From IMG/VR virus record IMGVR_UViG_3300011114_000773, positions 1 through 64,000 of that record: a stretch of 64,000 nucleotides of DNA; one strand, given 5' to 3'. Shown here one piece after another: positions 54,297 to 64,000 of this stretch (within the stretch, counting starts at the first letter, position 1; each line of letters opens with the position of its first letter). Under the pieces are notes generated by a model. That model was not told where the DNA came from. It was given only the letters and a program-made list of their open reading frames with translations, and ran no database searches. The stretch is from a virus. A program made the translations under genes and the position numbers.

Positions 54297-56842
54297 TTGA
54301 TTTTGACAGTAACTTCTCGGAGATTCCATATAGCCCTACTGGCGTCAGATTGCCGGAAATCTCCATTTCAGAAAAGCACCTAACGCTCGTCGGCCTAAAG
54401 ATGGGGGATTCTAATTACGATTTCCTTCGTGCTATATGCTTGACTGGTTTCAAATCTCTTAACCTGAAAAAGACAGACGCAAAATATGCGATTTATACAG
54501 ACAGGGTAAAATACGAACTCAGTATTTTCAAAGACTTAGGCTTTGTTGACTATGTCCTCATGGTTTGGGACGTGATTAATTACTGCAAAGAGAACTCTAT
54601 TCCCGTGGGTCCGGGAAGAGGAAGCGCGTGCGGCTCTCTAGTTCTCTATTTAATCGGAGTAACGAAAATTGACCCTATTAGATATGACTTATTCTTTGAG
54701 AGATTCGTTTCAAAGACAAGGGCAAAAAAGACAGTCGTCGATGGCGTGACATATCTCGATGGTTCATTGATGTGCGACGTTGACATGGATATCTGTTATT
54801 ATCGGCGTCAAGAGGTATTAGCCTATATAGACCAGAGATACTCTGGAAAGACCGCTAAAATCTTGACCTTTAATACTCTAAGTAGCAAAATCTTAGTTAA
54901 GGAAGTCGGAAAAACTGTCGGTAGCAAGGCAGACTCGGACATGACCAAAGTGACCGCGATGATTCCAAAGACTTTCGGAATTGTGGCGGATTTGCCGCAG
55001 GCATATAAAGAGGTCGCGGAATTCAAGACGTGGTGCGACGAAAATCCATTGATATTTCAGATTAGTCAAAAACTTCACGGCCTGATTAAGAACAAAGGCG
55101 TTCATCCATCTGGTGTACTAGTCTCTTACGAAAAACTCGAAGACTCATGCCCCACGGAATTGACTTCAGACAAGGCGGAAGTCTCGTCTGTCGATATGTC
55201 ATGGGTTTCCGTCGCTAACGTCAAGCTGGACGTTCTGGGACTTAGGAGCGTATCTGTGGTGAATGACGTTTGTAAATCCGTCGGGATAGAGATGAAGGAC
55301 ATCGACCTAAATGACTCGTTGATATATCTTAGCCTTCAAGATTTGAAAACTCCTCACGGACTTTTCCAAATTGAAGCGGACTTGGCATTTGAAGTGCTTA
55401 AGAAAGTCATGCCTCGAAGTCTTGAACAACTAAGCGACGTGCTAGCACTTGCTAGACCCGGTGCTATGGCGCACATTGACCAATATGCCGCCTATTCCAA
55501 TAACGGAGTCTATGATGCGGAAAATCCATTCTTTGACGATATTCTAAAGCCTACAGGTGGAATTTGTCTTTATCAAGAGCAGTTGATGAGGATGGTAAAT
55601 AAAATTGGATTCAGCCTTGAGGATTCAGAGCAAGTCCGCCGATGCGTCGGCAAGAAAAAGGTAGAGGAGATGGCCCTTTGGGAAGAGAAGATTAGCAACA
55701 AGATTACTGAAAAAGGTCTGGACCCTAAGATTGGTAAAACGCTTTGGGATATTGCTAAGGCCTCTGCTAATTACCAGTTCTGCAAAAGCCATAGCGTAGC
55801 TTATGCGGCGCTTTCTGCGCTAACTATTTATCTTAAGTTCAAATATCCCCAGCAGTTCTTTCTGTCTCTTCTTAAAATGACGAAGAATGAACCCGACCCA
55901 GTTCAAGAAATTTACAAGATTCAAAAGGAGATGTCTTCGTTTGGAATGAGACTTCTTCGTCCCGACCTTCTTAAGTCGGAAATGCAGTTCAGTATAGTAG
56001 GAAAAGACATCAGATTCGGACTCATGTCTGTAAAAGGAATCTCTGAAGGCTCTTTAGACTCACTGCTTAAGTTCCGCACGGAATGCGGCGGGAAGCAGAT
56101 GGACAAATTTGAACTATATGAGTGCGCGAATAAGGCTAAGATTAATGTCGGCGTGCTGAGTTCTCTAATTCAAGCCGGTTGCTTTGAAACTAACGGAACT
56201 AGTCGCAGCTATGCCGTGTATCAGGCGCAGTTGTGGGGGCAGCTTACCGATAGAGAGAAAGTCATCGCAAAAACTATCGGCGAAAAGCACGAATTCAATT
56301 TAGCGAAGACTCTCGGAGCCATGAAGACAATGAAGACTGCCACCGGCAAAGAGGTTCTTAAAGAAACTCGCGTCGCTACGATTACGAAGGACTGTCGTAA
56401 ATACGCAGATATTTTTGAAATAAACAAGAAGAACGAACCGATAGCTAACTGGTGGTACGAGACTAAACTACTAGGCTATTCTTTTTCTAGTTCGCTAAAG
56501 AGTATTTATAGCGAGCAGCTAGAAAACTTTATGACCGTAAAAGAGGCGAAGTCCGCTCGTCAGCGGAGCACAGTTTATTTTGGTGGACTTATTTTTGAGA
56601 AAAGCATTAACGGCCAATCTAAAAAAGGCTCGAAATACATCAAAATGTTTCTCCGGGATGAGACGGAGCAAATCGTAGTAATGGTATTCAATGAGAGAGC
56701 AGAAGCTCTCGTCTCTGTTCCTGCTATTGACGATTTAGTACTGATAAAAGGAACAATACAGGATGGAGGGGTAGTTTTCGCCGACATCGTCGCTCCTCAG
56801 TCAGCTAAGATATACACAAAACTCTGTCAGCTAAAAGGCTAA
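54293..56842 (+). CDS. DNA polymerase III alpha, palm-to-C-terminus half
   Basis: 849 residues from ATG 54293 (MIDFDSNFSEIPYS), overlapping the exonuclease stop by 4 nt. PVGPGRGSACGSLVLYLIGVT, then MCDVDMDICYYRRQEVLAYI (two catalytic Asp), HPSGVLVSYEKLE, GLFQIEADLAFEVL, QLSDVLALARPGAMA are DnaE landmarks. HhH and OB domains follow (VYFGGLIFEKSINGQ, FLRDETEQIVVMVF). With the PHP gene this is one complete DnaE in two parts. The stop overlaps the opposing gene by 4 nt. Confidence 0.9.
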   Translation: MIDFDSNFSEIPYSPTGVRLPEISISEKHLTLVGLKMGDSNYDFLRAICLTGFKSLNLKKTDAKYAIYTDRVKYELSIFKDLGFVDYVLMVWDVINYCKENSIPVGPGRGSACGSLVLYLIGVTKIDPIRYDLFFERFVSKTRAKKTVVDGVTYLDGSLMCDVDMDICYYRRQEVLAYIDQRYSGKTAKILTFNTLSSKILVKEVGKTVGSKADSDMTKVTAMIPKTFGIVADLPQAYKEVAEFKTWCDENPLIFQISQKLHGLIKNKGVHPSGVLVSYEKLEDSCPTELTSDKAEVSSVDMSWVSVANVKLDVLGLRSVSVVNDVCKSVGIEMKDIDLNDSLIYLSLQDLKTPHGLFQIEADLAFEVLKKVMPRSLEQLSDVLALARPGAMAHIDQYAAYSNNGVYDAENPFFDDILKPTGGICLYQEQLMRMVNKIGFSLEDSEQVRRCVGKKKVEEMALWEEKISNKITEKGLDPKIGKTLWDIAKASANYQFCKSHSVAYAALSALTIYLKFKYPQQFFLSLLKMTKNEPDPVQEIYKIQKEMSSFGMRLLRPDLLKSEMQFSIVGKDIRFGLMSVKGISEGSLDSLLKFRTECGGKQMDKFELYECANKAKINVGVLSSLIQAGCFETNGTSRSYAVYQAQLWGQLTDREKVIAKTIGEKHEFNLAKTLGAMKTMKTATGKEVLKETRVATITKDCRKYADIFEINKKNEPIANWWYETKLLGYSFSSSLKSIYSEQLENFMTVKEAKSARQRSTVYFGGLIFEKSINGQSKKGSKYIKMFLRDETEQIVVMVFNERAEALVSVPAIDDLVLIKGTIQDGGVVFADIVAPQSAKIYTKLCQLKG

Positions 56843-59800
56843 TATAGGCCTTTGTTATACTCTGTCCAGGTTATACCTTTGGGTATAAGCGTTCCCACGT
56901 TCGGTTGCGGGTATCTCCAGACAGGAATAACTGACTCTGAAAACCGTGAGTCTCCAGAAGCGGCTGTGAACTCGGCGTCATAATATTGTTTTTGGGCGCT
57001 AACTTCATATAATTTGCTGATAATCGGATTAACTGTGTTATCTGCTAGAGACTGCCCTTGACATGCGCTATAAAGCATGGTCGTCTCTGGCAGCATTTTG
57101 CCGTCTGGAAGCGTCACTCCGTCATACGATGGCATCACTTTTGCGTTAAGATATGCGTAATCGCTAATCGCGCCGACAATGTATTTATTATAGTTCTTTT
57201 CGTTAGTGTTTACCTCTGCGAAAGACTCGTCTGTCAAATATTTTACGTTTTCTCCAGTTACTTCTAGCTGCCTAGAAGGGGCGTATTGTAACTCGCAATT
57301 CGCAGGAATGGATACCTGATATCCGTGCTCAATCATAGTATTGGACAGGAATTGAGGATATAGAGAGTTCTCCTTGACGACATCCCCTACCGAGATATCT
57401 TTCAGGAACAGCCCCTCGGAGAGTACTGGGCGTTCCTTGATATTCTCATATTTTAGAACTCCAGTTATTAAGCAGTTTCCTGTCGGCATCACCAAATCTT
57501 CAACATCGTATGGAGGATTGCCGTATCCTGACCAATTTATGTTCGACACGATAACTTCTATTTTACACTGCTGTCTCCAGTAGTATATCTCTCCGGTATG
57601 AGTCGCTTGCCAGCCTGTTACAGAAACTCCCGTTCCCCAATCCGAACCGGACGGAATTTTGTATAAAATTCCAGTCTCCATTGTCCCTGTATATGAGAAT
57701 ATCTGGTTTTCATAGTTGAACGGTCCCGAAGTCTCTCGGGCAAATCCAGAACGAAAATATCCAGTTTCATCCAAAAATGAAGAAGCCGTTTTCTTTCCAG
57801 AGTATCCTCCGGGAAAATATTCCAAGGCGGCAAAGTGGAATCCGAATCCAGTAGGCTTCATGTCCGCTATAATTATCCGGTTGTCTTTGGCTGGTTCTCT
57901 TTTATGGCCAGCACTGAACATGCTGTCCCAATGGTAATGCCCATATCCATATCGGATAGAGTCAACAGTCTTGTCCCCACTGTAGAACCCCATCCAACTG
58001 TCCCCTACTAGGCCACTCGGTCCCGTAGGATGCCGAGAACCATTTAGCTGCTCATCGGCAGAGTAGTTATCGGTTATTCCGCTAAAATTTCCGACTCTCT
58101 TTAAGTACAATGGGTCAGAGCCAGCATATCCATATCCGCGTTCTGGATTAGACTGGTTTTCTTCGTATAGATTACGAGAGATTGAAAATGCAGAATACAC
58201 GCTCTCTGCGTCAAACGAAGAAGTCTCCAATCTGTATCCCGGCATCACGTAAGAACCCGTAATAGGAATTGTATATCCGGTATATCGAGAAAACAAGCCT
58301 ACTGGATTCTTAGTAGATGTCGCTGCATAATCTGGACCATACCACCCATATCCAACTATATGAGTATGGCCGACTATGAAAGCGCCGGTATCTCTTAGTC
58401 CGAAGTCAGAAGCGACAACCGCGTTCGTGCCCGAATATTTTCCTATTTCGTCAGACAGAAATCCCTGTATGTAGTTAGGAGGACTATCATATATAAAAGG
58501 ATTAGAACCCGAGTCGGCCATGACAAAGACATTAGAGTATATCTGATTAATGGGCTGCGAGAAGTTTTCATCTACGGCATGACTCGGCGTAGAAGAATTA
58601 GCTGTATCGAACAATATCGAATTAGGATTGACTGGATAGTTATAAGTATTTAATCCTCCACCAGCATCATAAGCCTGACGTTTATAGAATTCTCTTTTGG
58701 CATATTGTCTTATCGTCAGATTATATGTAACCTTATGAGGAAATCCTATTTCTTTAGGGAATCCCTTTCCGCTATATTCTTCGATAAGGTCTGCCTTTCC
58801 AAATTTTGTCAGGAATACATTATTACCCTTATTCTCGAAAGAATCAAGACCCTCCGTGTCTGATTTATAAATCTCCCCTCCAAACATCTGTTCTGCTGCT
58901 GGATACAAGAACCTCTTCTTAGCAGTGGCAAATGGTCCTCTAAAGTAGCGCGGAAATGAGTTTTCTCTCTTTTGTGTCTTTATCACGGGATACCAACCGG
59001 AGGACAGAAGACCAATGGAGTGCGGAGTTTTGGCAAATCCGTCTTCCGGTCCGATAAACGGAAATACTGTATTGCCAGCTATTGATGAAGACAGCCCACT
59101 GTCAAATCCGCTATATAGGTATTCTCCAGTGCCGTCATAGGCATACAGCAGGCTTATCGGAATCTCGCCATATAGCTCATGCGCCCATCCCACAAGCATT
59201 CTATCTTCTATTTGTGGCGACCCGATTATAGCTCCAGAAGACGATAGACTTCCATACCCGTCCAGAGCAGCATTACCCCAAACATAATCCGGTATTTCGG
59301 AGTAGCCTTTTGCTATTAGATAGTTTCCTAACTGCGAAGAATTTACGGTAGCGAACGGAATAGCTCCACCCGAAAATAAAAATCCAGAGTGGATATACCC
59401 ATTATTTGATATCCCGTATTCCGATAGAGAAGCCTTTTCCATTCCATTCCCCATGCCCAGACAAAGGCTCTCTATAATCCCAGAATAATCTTCTGAGCGG
59501 ATAATCCCGGTTGATGGGATATTATATCCGAACACTACCTCTGGTTGTATAGGTTCGTCTGGTTGATAGAAATTTTGATTTTCAAAAGATTCTGAAGCGC
59601 CGCTGGAAATTCCCATGAAGGTCGTTCTATTCCCTAAGTATCCGAATTCTGTTGCGGAAATTCCAAAGCGTAATCTTAATCCAGCATACCGGCTAGCAGT
59701 TTCGCTCTGGAAGTCCTCCTCCACGACTATATATGGATAATCACATTTTGTACTACGCTGCGGCGGACCAGCAATTCCGCTATTGCTATTGTCCAAATCA

Positions 59801-61116
59801 ATCATGGACAATTTGGAAAAGTTCATGGCCGTCTGGCACATTCTCTCAGAAGGGACTACCGGATTAGAGATTATTGATGATAGCCGTCCAGACCAGTTAT
59901 TTATATTTAGCTGGATTGGGACTATTTTAAATCCTGTATGGCCGGTAACTACATTGTATATCTCGTGTGCTACATTAGTAAATGGATATCTTCCGTATCC
60001 GCTTAGGGAATAACCTACTCTTCCGCTATTGTAATTTCCTACATGCTGCTCGACAATATTTCCCCCGATAGGTTGTTGAAGAATCTCCCGCTGAAATGGG
60101 GCGACGAACTCTCCCAACGCAGAATCTACGGTAACACCAGCCCCTTCTATTCCGTTCATTTCAATTCCATCAAAACTAGAGAGGACATTAGTATTACCAG
60201 AGTAGGAGCTTCCTGATAAATGCTGCTTATCCCTGTTATGAAATACATCACCGATAGTAGTCTCAGACCACTCTCCACTAGAGTATGGGCCATCGTTGAA
60301 TCTCCTGAAAAATTGCGTTCCTGTAATTGGGTTAATCGCCCTCTCTTTCTCAATACAAGGTAAAACGCGGGGAATTGTGTGAAAATATCTACCAACCACG
60401 GCTATATGATTCGTGGGATAGATAGGAACATCAATATACTCACAAAATGGGACTCCGTCCCAAGGTTTGGCCGAATAGACGAGTTCTCCGCTAACTGAAT
60501 ATTCCTGCGATGCCGAATCCTTTGCTTTTACTAGATTCGTCTTTGAACTAAAGCTGTCTGACAAGTCATAATATCTAAAGTATATAGCGGGAGATTCTAT
60601 TATTTTTTCAGACTGCTCGTATATAGTGTCAAGGACGGACTGATAGTTGAGTCCAGTGATAGCCTCCACGGCTGCGCGGGAAAAAGGTTCTCCATTCGGC
60701 CCACTGCCAAGAAAATAGTTCAGATGGTCGTATCCTTTGTATAAAAATCCAGTAAAAGACTGGTAGCTTAGGCCAGCGGATAGAGAGCCGAGAGCCATCG
60801 CCGCCGTCATGGTGGAATAGACGCTCTTGGTAGTAGATGAATATGAATATAAATAGTCAGTAGTTATCTGCTCTTCAATTGCGTGAAAATCTGAACCATT
60901 TTCAAGGCCGACTATGCTGTTCAATCCAGTATTTCCCGCAAGGTGTAGAGAGTATATTTCGTCTGCCGAGCCGATTTTCCCTAATCCGTTAAGACACGCC
61001 CTACAAACAGAGAGGTCTAAGCCATCTAGCGACAAACTCTTTTTGCGAAATCTAGCTATCGCTATATTAATAGCAAATGATGCTGCGATTTTTAATTGTG
61101 GGTCAAGTACTGACAT
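56839..61116 (-). CDS. very large uncharacterised protein, probable virion component
   Basis: 1425 residues, starts MSVLDPQLKIAASFAIN. Rich in Gly, Ser, Tyr and Asn, with many short beta-type segments and no long hydrophobic helix. Repeating small motifs such as FSGxxP and GYG are seen but no clear tandem repeat. No recognised domain. Size, composition and position opposite the replication operon suggest a tail, fibre or large structural protein. It is the first of two leftward giants, 19 nt from the second gene's end. Confidence 0.55.
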   Translation of the reverse strand: MSVLDPQLKIAASFAINIAIARFRKKSLSLDGLDLSVCRACLNGLGKIGSADEIYSLHLAGNTGLNSIVGLENGSDFHAIEEQITTDYLYSYSSTTKSVYSTMTAAMALGSLSAGLSYQSFTGFLYKGYDHLNYFLGSGPNGEPFSRAAVEAITGLNYQSVLDTIYEQSEKIIESPAIYFRYYDLSDSFSSKTNLVKAKDSASQEYSVSGELVYSAKPWDGVPFCEYIDVPIYPTNHIAVVGRYFHTIPRVLPCIEKERAINPITGTQFFRRFNDGPYSSGEWSETTIGDVFHNRDKQHLSGSSYSGNTNVLSSFDGIEMNGIEGAGVTVDSALGEFVAPFQREILQQPIGGNIVEQHVGNYNSGRVGYSLSGYGRYPFTNVAHEIYNVVTGHTGFKIVPIQLNINNWSGRLSSIISNPVVPSERMCQTAMNFSKLSMIDLDNSNSGIAGPPQRSTKCDYPYIVVEEDFQSETASRYAGLRLRFGISATEFGYLGNRTTFMGISSGASESFENQNFYQPDEPIQPEVVFGYNIPSTGIIRSEDYSGIIESLCLGMGNGMEKASLSEYGISNNGYIHSGFLFSGGAIPFATVNSSQLGNYLIAKGYSEIPDYVWGNAALDGYGSLSSSGAIIGSPQIEDRMLVGWAHELYGEIPISLLYAYDGTGEYLYSGFDSGLSSSIAGNTVFPFIGPEDGFAKTPHSIGLLSSGWYPVIKTQKRENSFPRYFRGPFATAKKRFLYPAAEQMFGGEIYKSDTEGLDSFENKGNNVFLTKFGKADLIEEYSGKGFPKEIGFPHKVTYNLTIRQYAKREFYKRQAYDAGGGLNTYNYPVNPNSILFDTANSSTPSHAVDENFSQPINQIYSNVFVMADSGSNPFIYDSPPNYIQGFLSDEIGKYSGTNAVVASDFGLRDTGAFIVGHTHIVGYGWYGPDYAATSTKNPVGLFSRYTGYTIPITGSYVMPGYRLETSSFDAESVYSAFSISRNLYEENQSNPERGYGYAGSDPLYLKRVGNFSGITDNYSADEQLNGSRHPTGPSGLVGDSWMGFYSGDKTVDSIRYGYGHYHWDSMFSAGHKREPAKDNRIIIADMKPTGFGFHFAALEYFPGGYSGKKTASSFLDETGYFRSGFARETSGPFNYENQIFSYTGTMETGILYKIPSGSDWGTGVSVTGWQATHTGEIYYWRQQCKIEVIVSNINWSGYGNPPYDVEDLVMPTGNCLITGVLKYENIKERPVLSEGLFLKDISVGDVVKENSLYPQFLSNTMIEHGYQVSIPANCELQYAPSRQLEVTGENVKYLTDESFAEVNTNEKNYNKYIVGAISDYAYLNAKVMPSYDGVTLPDGKMLPETTMLYSACQGQSLADNTVNPIISKLYEVSAQKQYYDAEFTAASGDSRFSESVIPVWRYPQPNVGTLIPKGITWTEYNKGLY

Positions 61117-61135
61117 TATCTATTATAGTGTTTGG

Positions 61136-64000
61136 CTAAAGAGACGCAAAGACATTGTAGTTAGCTGCGGTTAGCCCATTTATCAATACCGCTGGGGTAG
61201 TATTCCCCCCGACATGGAGCGTCGGTGTATTATAATTACAATGGTCAGCTCCTCCCTGTTCGCATGGACTTATAGAAAAATCAATCCTAGAGGTTCTTCT
61301 CAGAGTGGCTAGTGAATTAAAAGGAGTGGCAAGGTTATTCGCGGCAAATGTTGTATTCTTAAGGGCAGTCGCATAAGGCGTATTTGCTGGGCCACGCAGA
61401 ATTGTAACCAGCCCCCCAGCAGCCGTTGACGCTACAAAATCATCATGCTTTCCGTCCTGAGTAAGAATGACTTTGTACTTAGATAAGCCTCCAGCCGAAG
61501 ACATAGATGACATATTAGACATATTAGTCAGCTTTTTTCCTCCCGGTAAAAATCCATGACTATATCTCATACTTAGGCAGGGGTCAAAGCACTTGCCACC
61601 ACGAACGCCCTGTTTGGTGCAGTAATATTCTCCCCCATCAAATAAATTAGTAGAGCTGATATCGTAATAAGCGCATCTAGCTATGTATCCATTAGGGTCA
61701 ATTCCAGCAGTATTAACTACTCCACCGTTAAATATAGCCCCGACTTGATTGGACACGAATTCACAATTAGCTCTTACGTCTCCATATCCATAAGCTTCCC
61801 CCGGACCCTCTGAGCGGCCCAAATACATTCTTCTAACAGAGCGATGAGGAAAAGCCAAGCCCCTGATTATTTTTATATTATCAATAGTGGCCATGCGAGT
61901 TGCATTCGAGTCGTTCTTGAAATACAAACCGTAAATAGCAGCAGCGTCATACATTAGTGAATATTTTTGACCCCATCCCATTGAATAGAATCCCTGTGAG
62001 ATTCCGTTACCTAGCCTATCTCTATTATGGCGCATAACTTTCCATTGGTATGCGTATGGCCCATACATTGATTTCCTTGTCAAGTAAGTATCGCTCGGCT
62101 GACCAATCCATGCGTACTGAAATGGAGCGTCTCCTTGGCGGAGTCCGGGCGCAATAAATCCCTTATTCGGGACGTTATATTTAGCCTTTGCATCGCATAG
62201 AATATAGAATCTATCGAATGCTTCCACGAAGTACAGCATTTTTCTTCCAAGACTAGGCTCTACATAGCCACAGTTAGGGCCAGCTAGAGTGTCTGGGCGG
62301 ACTACAGTATTTTGTACATAATCAAATGCGTAGCGTGCCATCGCCTGATTTGCCGCGCTTATGTCGTTGACAAATACGAAATCACTTCCCCATACGGAAG
62401 AGTTCATAGCCTCATATCTTGTATAAGCCCCAAATCTTCTAACCGGACCTAGGTTTTGATGAAACTGCCAAGAGGTAGAAACACCCATCTTTATTTCGTG
62501 ATTGATATTGTATAGTTGACCCACATGGTCAATATTCGGTACGGGATAGGTATACCCCGGCGGCTGCTTCATCGGAGAAGGGGGATTGGTAAGACCTATT
62601 TCTGCCGGATTAGTTATGCTCTTATGCTTTACCGCTATTCCATTAATTTGGGCTTCTATCCTAACTCCTTTTCTTCCAATGGGCATTTGATAATTTGAGC
62701 ACACTGGTAAATGAGAATGACCATATACAGCTCCACCAATTTTATCAGAAAGGTCTAGCTTATATTGCAGCAATTCTCCATAGTCAACAGGTCTGTGGTT
62801 CATCGCCTTTAGCCCGCGAGTGTCTTCTATAGTTTCCGGCTCGTATGAGCGCAAAACCCCACGAAATCCATCAGAACCGTCAAATCCGAATCCTATATTT
62901 TGCCCTCCCCCATTTCTGATATATTTTTTTCTAACCATCACCTCTTCTGGAATTGTATAGGCGTCCTGAGCTAATCCATGATACGCGGCGAGTATTGGAG
63001 AACCCTGAATAGAAAATGACTGCGAGATAGCCGTCCCATCCTGCAAAAATCCATTTGATACAGTGCTGTCGATTTTCATTGAAAGAGTCGGATTAAGAAC
63101 CGTTCCTCCTCCATTAATGAACGCAATGTCTGTAAGTATGAATTTATCAGCCTCTACAGCGAGCAAGTCACTTCCTCGTATCCCATATCTGCCAGAAGCG
63201 ATACAAAAATAAAAATACGAACTAGCATCCGCCGACTTAATCCCTTGGATATAGGAATAGTTGTCTCTATTCGGACCATTGTAGCCGACAGTTGTTCCAT
63301 TTTCAGCGACGCATTCCGCTGGATGAATAAATGTACAATTCGGTCCGCTATTGTTTTCTAAACATCCCCATGCCGAACTAGCGCCGACTCCCGCATAACT
63401 TATTTGGCTATGGGAGTAGTCCCCTTTCAGATATTCTCCAGTGTATGAGACATGAACTCTTCCCCAAGTATATTTCATTGGATAGAGATATCGGTTCGTT
63501 TTAGAAAGTAGCTTGAGCTTATGCGCCCAATAGTATATTTCTGGATGACGAACGCCTATTTTATCTTCTGGAATTGTATGATAATCAACGGCGTGCGCTC
63601 GGAAAGTCGGAGACTGTCCTATCTTGCAAAATGTATTTTTAGGCTGCTGTAGAAGTATCGGAGTGAAGCAGGAGAAGTTTCCATCTAGTTTTCCAATTTC
63701 GTTATAACCCAACGCTCTCCAAGTATTAACGATTGGAGACGCCGCCAATGTCGTCCTGTCAACCATCATTCCGTCCAGCACAGAAATCATAAGGCCTTTT
63801 GGACCCATTTTTCCACAGCTCTCATTACAGAACATCGAACCTAGCGTGAAATTACTACCCGCCGTAGGATTATCGTCAAGAGAGTTAGGATGCGCGATTT
63901 TATAATTCGCGTATAGCTCCATAAGACCAGTAAGTCCGGCTCGTTTCCCGAATGTCCCCTCGAAATATCTTCTTGGCACCTCTGGTAACTGTAGGCTATT
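61136..64000 (-). CDS. very large uncharacterised protein, N-terminus beyond the window
   Basis: At least 954 residues; the frame is open to the right edge (NSLQLPEVPRRYFEG at the end of the window), so the GTG at 63979 is probably internal. Gly/Asn/Tyr-rich, with occasional paired Cys (NCTFIHPAEC, KCFDPCLSM) and a beta-type pattern. The C-terminus TTPAVLINGLTAANYN could be an adhesin or fibre tip. No domain recognised. Probably structural. Confidence 0.5.
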   Translation of the reverse strand, partial: NSLQLPEVPRRYFEGTFGKRAGLTGLMELYANYKIAHPNSLDDNPTAGSNFTLGSMFCNESCGKMGPKGLMISVLDGMMVDRTTLAASPIVNTWRALGYNEIGKLDGNFSCFTPILLQQPKNTFCKIGQSPTFRAHAVDYHTIPEDKIGVRHPEIYYWAHKLKLLSKTNRYLYPMKYTWGRVHVSYTGEYLKGDYSHSQISYAGVGASSAWGCLENNSGPNCTFIHPAECVAENGTTVGYNGPNRDNYSYIQGIKSADASSYFYFCIASGRYGIRGSDLLAVEADKFILTDIAFINGGGTVLNPTLSMKIDSTVSNGFLQDGTAISQSFSIQGSPILAAYHGLAQDAYTIPEEVMVRKKYIRNGGGQNIGFGFDGSDGFRGVLRSYEPETIEDTRGLKAMNHRPVDYGELLQYKLDLSDKIGGAVYGHSHLPVCSNYQMPIGRKGVRIEAQINGIAVKHKSITNPAEIGLTNPPSPMKQPPGYTYPVPNIDHVGQLYNINHEIKMGVSTSWQFHQNLGPVRRFGAYTRYEAMNSSVWGSDFVFVNDISAANQAMARYAFDYVQNTVVRPDTLAGPNCGYVEPSLGRKMLYFVEAFDRFYILCDAKAKYNVPNKGFIAPGLRQGDAPFQYAWIGQPSDTYLTRKSMYGPYAYQWKVMRHNRDRLGNGISQGFYSMGWGQKYSLMYDAAAIYGLYFKNDSNATRMATIDNIKIIRGLAFPHRSVRRMYLGRSEGPGEAYGYGDVRANCEFVSNQVGAIFNGGVVNTAGIDPNGYIARCAYYDISSTNLFDGGEYYCTKQGVRGGKCFDPCLSMRYSHGFLPGGKKLTNMSNMSSMSSAGGLSKYKVILTQDGKHDDFVASTAAGGLVTILRGPANTPYATALKNTTFAANNLATPFNSLATLRRTSRIDFSISPCEQGGADHCNYNTPTLHVGGNTTPAVLINGLTAANYNVFASL

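Noticed and set aside
1-64000. CRISPR array, insertion sequence or integrase/attachment site.
   Set aside because: No regularly spaced repeats, transposase, integrase or att-like tRNA end was found.

Overview
The window is part of a large double-stranded DNA tailed-phage genome, probably a big lytic phage from an environmental metagenome. It carries a near-complete replication set (split DNA polymerase III alpha, proofreading exonuclease, DnaB helicase, primase, RecA-like recombinase, DNA ligase, an SSB-like protein). It also carries a nucleotide-supply set (NrdA/NrdB, ThyX, dCMP deaminase, dUTPase, dNMP kinase), two sigma factors and four free-standing homing endonucleases. There are no rRNA or tRNA genes and no recognisable capsid, portal or terminase genes. 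The host is not identifiable. Promoters are of the TTGACA-N17-TATAAT type, and almost no gene has a Shine-Dalgarno sequence, so a host phylum that initiates without SD and tolerates leaderless mRNAs is likely.

Layout. 1-28.5 kb is mostly leftward: many small accessory proteins, nucleotide enzymes, a DNA ligase, two amide-bond-forming ligases of the amidoligase/COOH-NH2 ligase type, an NAD/PRPP module (NAMPT-like and Prs-like genes flanking an HD hydrolase and a HAD protein with a lost nucleophile), a release-factor-like GGQ protein, an ECF-type sigma factor and an SSB-like protein. Short rightward islands at 0.6-1.5, 3.6-4.4 and 22.9-23.9 kb encode small virion-like, PAS-domain and membrane/lysis-like proteins. 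29.4-32.5 kb holds a tmRNA gene and nrdA/nrdB, all leftward. At 33.6-34.0 kb a discrete ~336-nt structured RNA with its own promoter sits between divergent units.

34.1-56.8 kb is a long rightward series with 1-4 nt overlaps: dNMP kinase, a second sigma factor, a carbohydrate cluster (six glycosyltransferases, FkbM-like and other methyltransferases, an epimerase, a GDP-mannose dehydratase-like enzyme, a two-gene transketolase), then RecA, nucleases, helicase, primase and the split polymerase. 56.8-64 kb is leftward again, with two very large uncharacterised proteins that are probably virion components; the second runs off the edge.

How the genes fit together. The nucleotide enzymes feed the phage replisome. 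The NAMPT/Prs pair could rebuild NAD+ when host defences deplete it. tmRNA plus the GGQ protein would rescue stalled ribosomes. The two sigma factors and host-type promoters would time expression, and the sugar cluster may alter host surface glycans or glycosylate virions. The least explained items are the structured RNA at 33648-33983, the polymerase split around two nuclease genes, the leaderless promoter layout, and the PAS/Cys-cluster protein.
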